A DNA stretch of 64,000 nucleotides, taken from the NCBI GenBank assembly GCA_964230805.1, contig CAXRIA010000020.1, forward strand, positions 9,130 to 73,129. Reading direction: 5' to 3'. Made by a program: the position numbers and the translations under genes. Source of the DNA: Flavicella sp964230805. Lineage in GTDB: Bacteria; Bacteroidota; Bacteroidia; Flavobacteriales; Flavobacteriaceae. The notes below the pieces were generated by a model. That model was not told the origin of the DNA. It did not search any database and worked only from the letters and a program-made list of their open reading frames with translations. Below are positions 37,233 through 47,600 of this stretch, piece by piece; position 1 is the stretch's first letter; each line of letters opens with the position of its first letter.

Positions 37233-38114
37233 ATGACACACAAAGCTGGTTTTGTAAATATTATTGGAAATCCCAATGTTGGGAAATCAACCCTTATGAA
37301 CGCGCTTGTGGGAGAGCGTTTGTCGATCATTACCTCCAAAGCGCAAACCACGCGCCACAGAATTTTAGGAATCGTGAACGGCGATGATTTTCAAATTGTT
37401 TTTTCTGACACGCCAGGAATTATTAAACCTGCTTACGATTTACAAGAATCCATGATGAATTTTGTAAAATCTGCTTTTGACGATGCCGATGTACTTATTT
37501 ACATGGTAGAAATCGGTGAAAAAGAATTGAAAGACGAAGCTTTTTTCCAAAAAATCACCCATTCGAAAGTTCCCGTTTTGCTCTTGATCAATAAGATTGA
37601 CAAATCCAGCCAAGAAGAGGTGGAAGAAAAACTCGCCTATTGGCAAGAAAAAGTTCCCAATGCAAACATTTATTTGATTTCTGCCTTGGAAAAATTTGGT
37701 ATCGAGGGCATTCTTGACAAAATCATTGAAATATTACCTCCCTCTCCTGCTTTTTATCCAAAGGACCAACTGACGGACAAACCCGAACGTTTTTTTGTAA
37801 ATGAATGTATCCGTGAAAAAATATTGATGCACTACAAAAAAGAAATCCCATACGCGGTTGAAATCGAAACAGAGGAATTTTTAGAAGACGATAAAATTAT
37901 CAAAATACGCGCTATTATTATGGTGGAACGCGAAACACAAAAAGGCATCATCATTGGACACAAAGGAAGTGCCCTCAAACGCGTAGGTATGGAAGCGCGA
38001 AAAGACTTAGAGAAATTTTTTGACAAAAAAATATTTTTAGACCTCTACGTCAAAGTCAATAAAAATTGGCGAAATGACTCCAAACAGTTGCGCCGTTTTG
38101 GATACAACGATTGA
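37233..38114 (+). CDS. era: GTPase Era
   Basis: 293 residues. G1 GNPNVGKS, G3 DTPG, G4 NKID and G5 SALE are all present in the N-terminal GTPase domain. A C-terminal KH domain (RETQKGIIIGHKGSALKRVG) binds the 3' end of 16S rRNA during 30S assembly. The ATG at 37233 (MTHKAGFVNIIG) is preferred to an upstream TTG at 37212, which overlaps the -7 box. der follows 90 bp later with its own promoter box. Confidence 0.96.
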   Translation: MTHKAGFVNIIGNPNVGKSTLMNALVGERLSIITSKAQTTRHRILGIVNGDDFQIVFSDTPGIIKPAYDLQESMMNFVKSAFDDADVLIYMVEIGEKELKDEAFFQKITHSKVPVLLLINKIDKSSQEEVEEKLAYWQEKVPNANIYLISALEKFGIEGILDKIIEILPPSPAFYPKDQLTDKPERFFVNECIREKILMHYKKEIPYAVEIETEEFLEDDKIIKIRAIIMVERETQKGIIIGHKGSALKRVGMEARKDLEKFFDKKIFLDLYVKVNKNWRNDSKQLRRFGYND

Positions 38115-38174
38115 TCTTTTATGATAAGATCTCGACATCGTTGTCTTTTCTACGACTCGTTGGAATAAAAAATG

Positions 38175-38182
38175 TAATTTTG
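38175..38182 (+). promoter_or_regulatory. -7 box (TAATTTTG) of der
   Basis: An exact TAnnTTTG box 22 bp before the der ATG at 38205. It suggests that der can be transcribed apart from era. Confidence 0.45.
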
Positions 38183-38204
38183 CAAAAAAAATCAACCCAT
38201 TCAA

Positions 38205-39524
38205 ATGAATACTATTGTAGCCATTGTAGGAAGACCCAATGTAGGGAAATCAACCTTATTCAATAGACTTGTGCAACGCAGGGAAGCCATTGTTGACTCT
38301 GTAAGCGGTGTTACGCGTGATCGGCACTATGGAAAAAGTGATTGGAACGGAAAAGAATTTTCTCTGATTGACACGGGGGGCTATGTCATAGGCTCCGACG
38401 ATGCTTTTGAAGGAGAAATTAGAAAACAAGTCGCTTTGGCCTTGGACGAATGTGATGTGATTGTATTTGTGGTCGATGTAACTGCTGGCATTACCCCGAT
38501 GGACACGACCGTTGCCAAACTCTTGCGAAAATCTAAAAAACCGATTTTTTTAGCGGTAAACAAAGTAGACAATGCCATGAGAGCAGAAGAGGCCTACGAG
38601 TTTTACAATTTAGGTTTGGGCGACTACTACACCATTTCTTCGATCAATGGATCGGGTACGGGTGAATTGCTAGATGCTGTTGTCGAAAACATGCCCTTCC
38701 CTGAAGAATTTGACGAGGAAGCAACCGCTACCGAAGAACTGCCGCGCTTTGCTGTAGTTGGAAGACCCAATGCCGGAAAATCTTCTTTTATCAACGCACT
38801 CATTGGAAAAGAAAGAAATATTGTCACCGACCAGGCGGGAACCACGAGAGATGCGATCGATACGGAATACACGCGGTTTGGTTTCAAATTCAATCTGGTA
38901 GACACGGCTGGAATTCGAAAAAAATCAAAGGTCTCAGAAGATTTGGAATTTTACTCCGTGATGCGCGCCGTGCGTGCCATTGAGCATTGTGATGTGGCCA
39001 TTCTCATGATAGATGCCACTCGAGGTTTTGAAGGCCAAGATCAAAATATTTTCTGGTTGGCCGAAAAAAACAGAAAAGGAATTGTGGTTTTGGTCAACAA
39101 ATGGGACTTGGTAGACAAGGAAACGAATACCATGAAAACCTTTGAGGCCTATGTGCGCAAGCAGATAGAGCCCTTTACAGATGTGCCTATTGTATTTACA
39201 TCCACGGTAACCAAGCAACGTTTGATCAAAGCGATTGAAACCGCAGTCGAAGTTTATGAAAACAAGAAACGTCGTATTGCTACGAGTAAATTGAACGAAA
39301 CCATGTTGGAAGTCATTCAAAACTACACACCTCCAGCTGTCAAAGGAAAATTTGTAAAAATCAAATACTGCATGCAACTACCAACACCCACACCACAGTT
39401 TGCGTTTTTTGCGAACTTACCACAGTATGTAAGAGATCCTTACAAAAGATATTTGGAAAATAAATTGCGTGAAATTTACGATTTTAAAGGGGTTCCACTG
39501 AGCATTTATTTCCGTCAAAAATAA
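38205..39524 (+). CDS. der: GTPase Der (EngA)
   Basis: 439 residues with two GTPase domains in tandem, the unique mark of Der. Domain 1 has GRPNVGKS, DTGG and NKVD; domain 2 (from about residue 180) has GRPNAGKS, DTAG and NKWD. A C-terminal KH-like domain follows. It acts in 50S ribosome assembly. Having era and der side by side is common in Bacteroidota. Confidence 0.97.
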   Translation: MNTIVAIVGRPNVGKSTLFNRLVQRREAIVDSVSGVTRDRHYGKSDWNGKEFSLIDTGGYVIGSDDAFEGEIRKQVALALDECDVIVFVVDVTAGITPMDTTVAKLLRKSKKPIFLAVNKVDNAMRAEEAYEFYNLGLGDYYTISSINGSGTGELLDAVVENMPFPEEFDEEATATEELPRFAVVGRPNAGKSSFINALIGKERNIVTDQAGTTRDAIDTEYTRFGFKFNLVDTAGIRKKSKVSEDLEFYSVMRAVRAIEHCDVAILMIDATRGFEGQDQNIFWLAEKNRKGIVVLVNKWDLVDKETNTMKTFEAYVRKQIEPFTDVPIVFTSTVTKQRLIKAIETAVEVYENKKRRIATSKLNETMLEVIQNYTPPAVKGKFVKIKYCMQLPTPTPQFAFFANLPQYVRDPYKRYLENKLREIYDFKGVPLSIYFRQK

Positions 39525-39539
39525 GACTATTCAAAACAA

Positions 39540-39565
39540 AAAGAGACCGTAAAAACGGTCTCTTT
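39540..39565. terminator. Bidirectional terminator between der and trxB
   Basis: AAAGAGACCGT and ACGGTCTCTTT form an 11-bp stem around four A, with T-runs outward on both strands. It sits between convergent genes. Confidence 0.85.
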
Positions 39566-39585
39566 TTATTTCAAACATGGAGGTT

Positions 39586-40533
39586 TTATTCCAAAGCCCC
39601 CAAATAACGTTCTGCATCCAAGGCAGCCATACAGCCCGTACCGGCTGCTGTGACCGCCTGACGGTATTCTTTGTCTTGCACATCTCCTGCTGCAAAAACA
39701 CCCGGAACATTGGTTTTTGTCGATTTCCCTTCAGTGATCAAATACCCTGCTTCGTCCATATCCAACACCCCATTAAAAATGGCTGTATTGGGCGTATGTC
39801 CGATGGCAATAAACACTCCAGATACGGGAATGTCGTGTTTTTCATTTGTTTTGTTGTTCACAGCTCGAACACCTTCTACTACGTTCTCTCCGAGTACCTC
39901 ATCAATTTCAGTATTGTACAATACTTCTAAATTTTCCGTTTTTTCAACTCTGTGCTGCATGGCTTTCGAAGCACGCATGTAGTCTTTACGCACCAACATG
40001 GTTACCTTGGTACAAATATTGGCCAAATACGTCGCTTCTTCCGCAGCCGTATCTCCAGCACCAACCACGACCACATCTTGTCCTTTGTAAAAGAATCCAT
40101 CACAGGTAGCACAAGCCGAAACACCACCACCTTTCAAACGTTCTTCACTTTCCAGTCCTAAATATTTGGCAGTCGCACCGGTAGAAATAATTACCGTTTC
40201 TGCTTCAATATGGGTGGTTCCGTCAATAACTACCTTGTGCACCCCTCCTACCTCTTTGGAAAAATTCACCTCTGTTGCCAATCCGAAACGCACTTCCGTT
40301 CCAAAACGCTCGGCTTGATTTTTCAAATCTTCCATCATGGCCGTTCCATCGGTTCCGTTGGGATACCCTGGAAAATTATCAACTTCTGTGGTAGTAGTCA
40401 ACTGTCCGCCCATCTGCAATCCGGTATACATCACAGGTTTCAAATCGGCTCTCGCCGCATAAATAGCTGCCGTGTATCCTGCGGGTCCCGACCCTATGAT
40501 CAGGCATTTTATTTTTTCAATTGTATCTGACAT
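39586..40533 (-). CDS. trxB: Thioredoxin-disulfide reductase
   Basis: 315 residues, the usual length for low-molecular-weight bacterial TrxB. FAD-binding GSGPAGYTAAIYAARA, the NADPH-binding loop VVGAGDTAAEEATYL, the redox pair C141-A-T-C144 in ACATCDG, and the C-terminal FAD motif VFAAGDVQD are all present. It reduces thioredoxin with NADPH. Single gene, convergent with der. Confidence 0.96.
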   Translation of the reverse strand: MSDTIEKIKCLIIGSGPAGYTAAIYAARADLKPVMYTGLQMGGQLTTTTEVDNFPGYPNGTDGTAMMEDLKNQAERFGTEVRFGLATEVNFSKEVGGVHKVVIDGTTHIEAETVIISTGATAKYLGLESEERLKGGGVSACATCDGFFYKGQDVVVVGAGDTAAEEATYLANICTKVTMLVRKDYMRASKAMQHRVEKTENLEVLYNTEIDEVLGENVVEGVRAVNNKTNEKHDIPVSGVFIAIGHTPNTAIFNGVLDMDEAGYLITEGKSTKTNVPGVFAAGDVQDKEYRQAVTAAGTGCMAALDAERYLGALE

Positions 40534-40708
40534 GCTTCGCTTTTTTTAATTTTTATCAAAAACAAAAATAGCACAAATAAGCCTCCAAAATTCGGATTGT
40601 TTATAATTTTTTACAATCTGTGAATAAGCAAAAACAATGTTTCTCTTGTAAGTTCAAATACCCATTTTTGTGCTTGAACATTTGGCAAAAATAAATTCAG
40701 CAAATTCG

Positions 40709-40740
40709 TTGTTTATGTACATTCATTTTAGGTATCTTTG
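40709..40740 (+). promoter_or_regulatory. Promoter of tRNA-Pro(TGG)
   Basis: TTG at 40709-40711 and TATCTTTG at 40733-40740, 24 bases start to start. Transcription should begin about 75 bases before the tRNA, leaving a 5' leader. Confidence 0.55.
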
Positions 40741-40820
40741 CAGCGCTTTGAGCGTATTCAAATCGCACAGCGAAATGGTGTCTTTGTAGGAACAAAATCG
40801 CCATTGGACCAAAGTATTTT

Positions 40821-40895
40821 CGGGGTGTAGCGTAGCCCGGTCATCGCGCCTCGTTTGGGACGAGGAGGTCGCAGGTTCGAATCCTGCCACCCCGA
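40821..40895 (+). tRNA. tRNA-Pro (TGG)
   Basis: A complete cloverleaf: acceptor CGGGGTG/CACCCCG, anticodon stem CCTCG/CGAGG with loop TTTGGGA (anticodon TGG at 40856-40858), T arm GCAGG-TTCGAAT-CCTGC. CCA is not encoded. A terminator begins five bases after the 3' end, followed by the 175-bp tail repeats. Confidence 0.93.
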
Positions 40896-40899
40896 CAAA

Positions 40900-40926
40900 A
40901 GCCTGAGAATTTCAGATTCTCGGGCT
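40900..40926 (+). terminator. Terminator of tRNA-Pro(TGG)
   Basis: AGCCTGAGAAT and ATTCTCGGGCT pair around TTCAG, then TTCTTTTT. First of three equally spaced terminators. Confidence 0.8.
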
Positions 40927-41074
40927 TTCTTTTTAAAGATGGGACAGAAGCTTGCTTCGTAGGACCTGTTTGAAAAGAAAGCAGAGAAATACAGGTGTAT
41001 TTCGAAGTGCTTTTAGCAACAAACTCAAATACAGAATCATCGCGTAAAACAGATAATCCTGCCACGCCGACAAA

Positions 41075-41101
41075 AGCCTGAGAATTTTAAATTCTCGGGC
41101 T
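41075..41101 (+). terminator. Second tail-element terminator
   Basis: Same stem as at 40900, with loop TTTAA, directly after the first echo of the tRNA 3' end (which has G for C once: GCCACGCCGAC). Confidence 0.7.
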
Positions 41102-41249
41102 TTCTTTTTAAAGAAGGGACAGGAGCTTGCTTCGTTGGACCTGTTTGAAAAGAAAGCAGAGAAATACAGGTGTATTTCGAAGTGCTTTTAGCAACAAACT
41201 CAAATACAGGATCATCGCGTAAAACGGATAATCCTGCCACCCCGACAAA

Positions 41250-41276
41250 AGCCTAAGAATTTCAGATTCTTAGGCT
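41250..41276 (+). terminator. Third tail-element terminator, with paired changes
   Basis: AGCCTAAGAAT and ATTCTTAGGCT: relative to the first two, one G:C pair is now A:T and a T:G wobble is now T:A, keeping the stem intact. Confidence 0.7.
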
Positions 41277-41321
41277 TTCTTTTTAAAGAAGGGACAGAAA
41301 CTTGCTTCGTAGGATCTATTC

Positions 41322-41368
41322 AAAAATAAAGAGAAGAGACACAGATGGTATCTCTTCTCTTTATTTTT
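41322..41368. terminator. Perfect 18-bp inverted repeat, bidirectional terminator
   Basis: AAAAATAAAGAGAAGAGA (41322-41339) and its exact complement (41351-41368) flank an 11-base loop. It closes the tail-repeat array and can also end the minus-strand PQQ gene, whose stop is 99 bp away. Confidence 0.75.
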
Positions 41369-41466
41369 CAAAGCCTCTATTACACGTTAGAATTTTATAT
41401 TCGTTTAAAACAAACACAGCTTCAAATACATCACTGTGTTTGTTATTTTTACCGATATGGATTTCA

Positions 41467-42969
41467 TTATTTAATAACTAATTTTGATGTTGCCAGCATA
41501 TTGCCTTCTTCTACTTTTAAGATATAGACCCCTGAATTCAACTTTGAAATTCTAATTATTTCATTTGCTTTGATGTTTTTTGAATACACTCGTTTGCCTG
41601 AGATATCAAAAATTTGAATTGATTTAGCACCATTTGAAGCTGTTGAAACATAAAATCCATCCTTATTTACAGGGTTTGGATATACCTTATACCCTTCAAT
41701 TGTATTGCTTATAACAGACAACGTAGCGTTAATGGCATCAACATTTCCTGTATGCTGTGCATTCCTAGCAAACATTGGCCAATCGCCTGAGGCTTGACCT
41801 GTAGCAGTTGTTTGCAAGGCATACAACTGCCCAAGACCGGCATCATCGGTAGCTCCGACATATATTTTTCCATCTGCTCCAATAGTAGCGGATGAATTTA
41901 TTCTAGCTCCCAAATCTAACGGTGCATAAGCTTCTGTTCCATCACTGTTCAGGACATAGAACATACCATCAAGCGTACCAAAATAAATTTTGCCATCGTT
42001 ATCAATTGCAGGAACTACTTCTATCCCTCCAATCGCTGGGTCAGCAGCTAGCGGATAAGACCACAATTCTGATCCATCTGTTGAGTCATATGCTCTCATT
42101 CTTCCTCCCTCACTACCCAAATAAACCGTACCATCATCAGCAACGGCAGGACCTCCACGTTGTACATTTTCCCCTGTCAAGGTTACTGACCATTTTTCAG
42201 AGCCATCAGTAGGATTGTAGGCTTTTAACACACCATCGGCATCTGAATTTAATTTGGCTGATAAATACACTGTCCCATCTGCCCCTAAAGCTATCGCTGA
42301 AGCTACCCAGTCGCCATAAACAGCACTCCATTTTTGAGTCCCATCACGATTAATAGCATAAATATTATCATCCGTACTAGCCGCATAAATGGTCCCGTCT
42401 GATGCTACAGCAGGGGTCCCATTAAAGGCTGATCCAGTGGCAAATACCCAATTTTCAGTATTCAAATCGGCTGACAAAGAACGGATGCCCCTGTCTCCCT
42501 TATCATAACCACAAATATAAACGGTACCATCTGAAGCGAAAACTGGTGCTGTATCACGTTGCCTAGTATCTATATCTCTATCATGAGTTCTGTTGCCATT
42601 GTCCGGATCAAGCCGAAACACAACTCTACTATACTTTCCTCCCATATAAATGCTTCCATCTCCATTAATTGAAGGCGATGACTCAATGGCATCTGGTTTT
42701 GTAAAATCACTTTCAGAAATTGAGGTAGACCATTTTAATGTTCCATCTGGGTTGATTGCAAAGAAATTTGGGTCTGGTTGGGCTGGTGGCGTAACTGCTG
42801 TTCTTGTTCCTAAATTACACGCAATATAAATAGTTTCATCCTCGGCAACTGCAGGTGAGGTACGATGAATTTCGTCTGGTAGCGTGTAACTCCAAACCGT
42901 TGTAATGGCCTGTCCAAAAGACACAACTGTAAAAAATAATAATCCATTTAGAAGTAACTTCTTTTTCAT
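41467..42969 (-). CDS. PQQ-like beta-propeller protein exported by T9SS
   Basis: 500 residues: signal peptide (FFTVVSFGQA), then seven or eight PQQ-type blades (repeated DGTIYAASTDDNIYAINRDG, DGTVYLGSEGGRMRAYDST) ending GDWPMFARNAQHTGN. A type A T9SS domain closes it (EGYKVYPNPVNKDGFYVST; GVYILKVEEG). The PQQ-dehydrogenase catalytic residues are not apparent, so it is probably a structural or binding propeller at the surface. It is a clear paralogue of the lipoprotein at 61295-62794. It is the last gene of the minus-strand set. Confidence 0.85.
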   Translation of the reverse strand: MKKKLLLNGLLFFTVVSFGQAITTVWSYTLPDEIHRTSPAVAEDETIYIACNLGTRTAVTPPAQPDPNFFAINPDGTLKWSTSISESDFTKPDAIESSPSINGDGSIYMGGKYSRVVFRLDPDNGNRTHDRDIDTRQRDTAPVFASDGTVYICGYDKGDRGIRSLSADLNTENWVFATGSAFNGTPAVASDGTIYAASTDDNIYAINRDGTQKWSAVYGDWVASAIALGADGTVYLSAKLNSDADGVLKAYNPTDGSEKWSVTLTGENVQRGGPAVADDGTVYLGSEGGRMRAYDSTDGSELWSYPLAADPAIGGIEVVPAIDNDGKIYFGTLDGMFYVLNSDGTEAYAPLDLGARINSSATIGADGKIYVGATDDAGLGQLYALQTTATGQASGDWPMFARNAQHTGNVDAINATLSVISNTIEGYKVYPNPVNKDGFYVSTASNGAKSIQIFDISGKRVYSKNIKANEIIRISKLNSGVYILKVEEGNMLATSKLVIK

Positions 42970-43101
42970 AATGTATAAAATTAAATATTAATAAAAAATT
43001 GCCTTATATTAAGATTGATTGTACTTAATAATTACTTTTATGTTCTCCTATGTGATCTAACATCCCAGGAAATGCTCTCAAAACCGTTTTTTGACTCGAG
43101 A

Positions 43102-44676
43102 TCACTTCTTTTCAAAATCCGTTGGGTTTACCCAGCCAGCCTCCAATTTTTCCTGATTCATATATCTTTCATAAAAATCAATCCCTTTCGGGTTTCCATA
43201 TTTGTAACTGTCGAACACAGCTCCATTACCGAACATTCTCGGATCTTTTTGTTCTTTTAGTTCGGCAAACAGCTGTTCTTTCAACGAATTAATCTTTTGT
43301 TCGTATTTTGGATCTTCAGCTAGGTTGGTTATACATTCAGGGTCTTGGCTGATATTGTACAATTCATCTTTAGGCCGTTTGCCAAAAGATTTTTTCCAAT
43401 TTCTATTGCTCTGAGGACTATAATCTTTTTGATTTAGAATAACGGTTTTGGTCGGACTTCCATCACAATTTAAATAGCCCGTTTCTGGATTTCCAGCAGG
43501 CCAACGAGAGGGCTCAAAATTATGCAGGTACAGATAGTCCCCTTTCACAATTCCTCTAATAGGATACCCCCAATTGTGAGGTCTGCCCACATCGTGCCTT
43601 TCTTTGCCGATCAATACATGGTCTCTGGTCTTATCCAGTATTCCAGATTCTGAAGAATATAGTAGATTCATCAAACTCTTCCCTTGTATAAACTTCATTC
43701 CGCTTTTTTTGGGTGTTATGCCCGCGAGCTCAAGAAATGTAGGAGTGAAATCAATAAAACTCACAAAATCATCAACTACCCGATTTGAGTATTTGATTCC
43801 ATCCAACCACATCATAGCAAGAGGCATGTGGTTGGACAATTCATATTCCTGCCCTTTGATTCTCGGAAAAGGCATACCATTATCCGAAGTAACCACCACA
43901 ACAGTATTGTTTAATTCCCCTCTTTTTTCCAGTTCATCAAGTATTTTGCCCAATTGCTCATCAAAATATTCAATCTCATAGGCATAATCCAACACATCTG
44001 TTCTTATCCGTTCATTATCTGGCCAGAAGGAATAGACCTCGTCAATATCCGCTAGATTCTTACCTCCTTTTGTAATTCCTGAGCCATATTCATATTTCCT
44101 GTGGGGTTCTCTGGATCCAAACCAAAAGCAAAAAGGTTTGTCTCTTTTGTTTTTATCTAAAAAATCAATGAAATTTGCAGCATAATCGACTTTGGAAATA
44201 CTATTCGTAGGAGGCTTTGTTTTTTTTGTATTAAACTTTTTTCCAGTCAGCAAACGTTTTTTTCCGTTGATTTCACCTGCCACGCCCGGTGCCCAACCCT
44301 TACCAGTATACCCTACGTGATAACCGTTCTCAGAGAGCGCCTCAGAATACGTTTTGAATTTTTCGGGAAAAAGGGCCCAATGATTCGCTGCTTCCTCTAA
44401 TTGCCAAGAATTCCGACCAGTCAAAATCGAAGCCCTAGAAGGAGCACATTTGGCATTTGGGGTATATGCTCTTGTAAACAATACCCCCTGTTGTGCGACC
44501 CTGTCAAAGTTTGGGGTCTTCATCCACTGACAGCCATAAGCACCAAAGTGCGTGTAGGTTGCATCATCCATAATAGCAAAGAGAATGTTCGGCCGCTGTT
44601 CTTTCGGGGGATACCCAGCCAATAGGATACATACGAACCCCATGAACAAGTACTTTCTATATTGTATTCTTTTCAT
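43102..44676 (-). CDS. Sulfatase (type I, formylglycine-dependent)
   Basis: 524 residues. After an N-terminal hydrophobic export segment, NILFAIMDDATYTHFGAYG supplies the metal Asp pair (D37, D38). C77 in KCAPSRASILTGR is the C-x-P-S-R cysteine that is converted to formylglycine. TSDNGMPFPR and the later IGKERHDVGRP also fit. The N-terminal pattern resembles the heparan N-sulfatase-like branch (SulfAtlas S1_8), but specificity cannot be told from motif alone. Its start is 9 bp after the 1591-residue gene. The anaerobic sulfatase-maturating enzyme is not in the window. Confidence 0.9.
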   Translation of the reverse strand: MKRIQYRKYLFMGFVCILLAGYPPKEQRPNILFAIMDDATYTHFGAYGCQWMKTPNFDRVAQQGVLFTRAYTPNAKCAPSRASILTGRNSWQLEEAANHWALFPEKFKTYSEALSENGYHVGYTGKGWAPGVAGEINGKKRLLTGKKFNTKKTKPPTNSISKVDYAANFIDFLDKNKRDKPFCFWFGSREPHRKYEYGSGITKGGKNLADIDEVYSFWPDNERIRTDVLDYAYEIEYFDEQLGKILDELEKRGELNNTVVVVTSDNGMPFPRIKGQEYELSNHMPLAMMWLDGIKYSNRVVDDFVSFIDFTPTFLELAGITPKKSGMKFIQGKSLMNLLYSSESGILDKTRDHVLIGKERHDVGRPHNWGYPIRGIVKGDYLYLHNFEPSRWPAGNPETGYLNCDGSPTKTVILNQKDYSPQSNRNWKKSFGKRPKDELYNISQDPECITNLAEDPKYEQKINSLKEQLFAELKEQKDPRMFGNGAVFDSYKYGNPKGIDFYERYMNQEKLEAGWVNPTDFEKK

Positions 44677-44685
44677 CGTAAAATT

Positions 44686-47600
44686 TTACAATCGAGAAAT
44701 TAAAATCTGCCGTTCCTCTTTTCTCTGATCATTGACCATTATAACGATAACATATGATCCGCTGGACAATCTCCTTGCATCGATTTGCCAAGTATGATCC
44801 CCTTTAGAAAAGTTTTGACTGCCCGACTGAAGTGATCTTCCTGAAAGGTCAAAGATTTCGTATCCAACTTCACCCTCTTGCCCCGAATTAAATGATATAT
44901 TGAAAATACCCTCTGATCTATTGGGATAGACAGTCAACTCTTGTAAGTTGTTATTTTCTTGCTGAAGAATATCACTGTTTTTCAAATCATCTGTTTTCGT
45001 TCTTTCAAATGATTGCGCACTCGTTCCCGACACGGGCTCCAAACTCCAATCAGCTTTTCTTACATATCTATCATTTGCATAAAGATAACCGAGGGTAGTA
45101 CTTCCTCCTGAATCACCGGTCGGAGCAACATTAAAACTCCCTAAAAAGAAAGCATGATCCAATTGTTTTGCACTAGCAATGTCAAACAAATCCAAAGATG
45201 GGCCATCTCCATTATCTTCGGGGTATTGAAGTTGTGTGCCAAATCCCTTTTCGAAAGACCACAATTGCTCATGGTAGCTTTGACTACCTTCAGAGTCCGC
45301 TATTTCTTCAGCCATCACCCTGTAATCGTATGATACATGATCGACCGAGCTTTCGGGAACCAAGGTCTTGAAGGCTGAGCTTGCATTATTATAAACAGAC
45401 AATCTGTACAGACCTGCCCCTTGGTACTGGACATCAAAGACAGTTGGAGAATCCCAATAAACGAAATCGGGACTATCAACATTGATTAAATTCTCATAAT
45501 ACAAGCCCTCAAGGTCTGTGAAATAAGATTGGTTGGTATGAAGGGTATATTCTCCAGATGCATATCTTGGCACAGCACCTCCTTTGGAATCGAAAATGAA
45601 AATTTGGGCGGTTTGCTCCTCATGACTGGGTAAAAAACAAGTTTTTTGCAAATACGTTCCATCACCATTATTTGTGATACATTTACCACTATTCATATTT
45701 TGAAGATAAAAATATCCCTGTAATTGCGAAGGACGAAGTTTCCAACGCTGAGATTTTGATTTGGACAAATACGAGGTGGTAATGAGCGCTTCATCACTGA
45801 GAGATTCATCAGCAACATCTAACAAACGCATATTTCTTCGGTTTCTGATGTAAAGGTATTCTCCCTCATTTTGAGGCTCCACCAACCATTCGTCTTTATA
45901 ATCCCGATCCTCTGTGTAAGCACCATTTGATACACTGTGATCGGTCATGTCTACTTGTATAGGATCCCCATCATAGTAATTGGAGATACTATAATTATCA
46001 TAAACCAAGGATTGGTTAAAAATAGTCTTTTGATATTCTCTAAAAATCCCTGCATCGTCCATGGCTCTACCCCAGATTTTAACGTCATCCATGTAGCCGT
46101 AGTAATGATTGCTCCATTCTGTTTCGTAATAATTTCCCAAGGTGGTAAACCCGGGATAACTACTGTTCCTAACTATTTCCATAGCCTCGGTATTCTCACC
46201 GATTTCCACTCCATTGACATACAACTTCTGCGTAACTTCTGTGTTTTCAGTATCGGTATAAACAGTCAAAGCAATATGGTTCCATTGGTTTTCACTTATT
46301 GGGGTATCGGGAGTCAATAGGTTATAATTATTCTGATCTTGTACGACAGTAGCATAGATTTTATTTTCAGAACCCACAGCCCCCAGGGCGATGTCGGGCC
46401 CCGATACCAGAGAAGCATGCCCATTGTTCCAATCATCTGTCTTGAACCATGCCGATATGGTCATACCGCCCTCATAGTCCAACGGTGAAAAATCAAAATT
46501 GGTACTGATGTAATCGTTCAACCCGTCAAATTGGGCCACAGTGCCCCGTTCGGAATCTTCAACAAAAGAAACCCCGCCACTGGCCGTTCCGTGATTCACA
46601 TTGACTGTGCTGTCATCAGCATTTCCGTCAAGGGCATAATGAGCTATAGGATAGTCATATCCTTCATATTTACTAAAATGATACGCATTGTTTTCTTTCC
46701 ATCCTTCTGGCGGGTTCCTATGAACAAATAGCTGCTCCCCATTGCCCCAAAGTGCCATCTCTTCGCCATAAATCACAAAAGAGTCGCTTTGGTCGAGTGG
46801 CTCCACAAACCACACATGTGATTTATCATTTTCTGACCAATTCCAATGCAAACCATCGACTTGATTCCAATCCAAGAATTCACTAATTGTTTGATTTGAA
46901 ATACTATATTTTAAACATCCTACATAATTGAAACTAAACTCTGTTTGCCTGCTAAAATTATGAGTTTCAGAGGGCCCTTTCAATAAAAGATTATTCCCTC
47001 TTGGACCTACCTCCATTACTTTTGAGGTTTCGTCATGACGAATAGAAACAGTTTCGTTAGATATAATTGTTTCACCGTCATCCACATAGGTAAATGCAAA
47101 TTGAATTCCGTAAAATTCTAATGATGTTGTGGGTTCTGATGTATCACTGTCAACAGTTAAAAAAACATGTTCTGAAGGAGATAAAAGCAACATTTTTTCA
47201 TTATCGGTTATCTCAAGATGCCACAGCAATTGAATAAAATCGTGCATGTTCCAGTCATACATCCCCAATTCCCCATCTAGGACTCCCAATACTTTTTTGG
47301 TATCTCTATTCATGATAGCATATTTATCATCATATATGTAATCTATTAACCATTCGTTTTTAGCAGCTTCTGCCTCTTCCTCTCCAATGGTTAGTCCTTC
47401 ATTCTCTTTCAAAAATTGGTCTTCCTCCCCGTATACATTAATCGTATAATAGCCCCTCGGAATGATGCCGGTCGCTAAATCATTCATGGCCACCACACCT
47501 CTGGTCAGTGTATTGTCCTCGTAATGCGTGGTTATCTCAATCTTATCAGATGCTGAAAAGGGCACGTTGTGGAGTATCCATCTATTGAAGGTATTGGCTC

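Larger units (their letters stand above)
40881..41320 (+). repeat. tRNA-Pro(TGG) tail element, tandem 175-bp repeat (2.5 copies)
   Basis: Units start at 40881, 41056 and 41231, each with ATCCTGCCA(C)CCCGAC, the tRNA 3' end, then a terminator hairpin, then a body of about 130 bp. The third copy is partial. The terminator stem differs between copies in a paired way: CCTGAGAA/TTCTCGGG in units 1 and 2, CCTAAGAA/TTCTTAGG in unit 3. In the body ACCTGT (40964-40969) pairs with ACAGGT (40991-40996), and GTATTT (40997-41002) pairs with AAATAC (41027-41032). No protein-coding signal was recognised here. Confidence 0.8.

Noticed and set aside
40841..41240. Open frames on the minus strand across tRNA-Pro(TGG) and its repeats (e.g. 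ending GGRIRTCDLLVPNEAR)
   Set aside because: They are antisense to the tRNA and its tail repeats and copy the repeat structure; this kind of spurious protein is common opposite tRNA genes.
40881..41320. CRISPR-like array
   Set aside because: The repeats are 175 bp long without unique spacers, and no cas genes are present.
41322..41368. Inverted repeat of an insertion sequence
   Set aside because: The 18-bp arms are only 11 bases apart and lie between convergent units; a terminator explains them. No transposase was found in the window.
41467..42969. PQQ-dependent dehydrogenase
   Set aside because: Blades are PQQ-like, but dehydrogenase motifs and cofactor residues were not seen, and a T9SS tail points to a surface protein.
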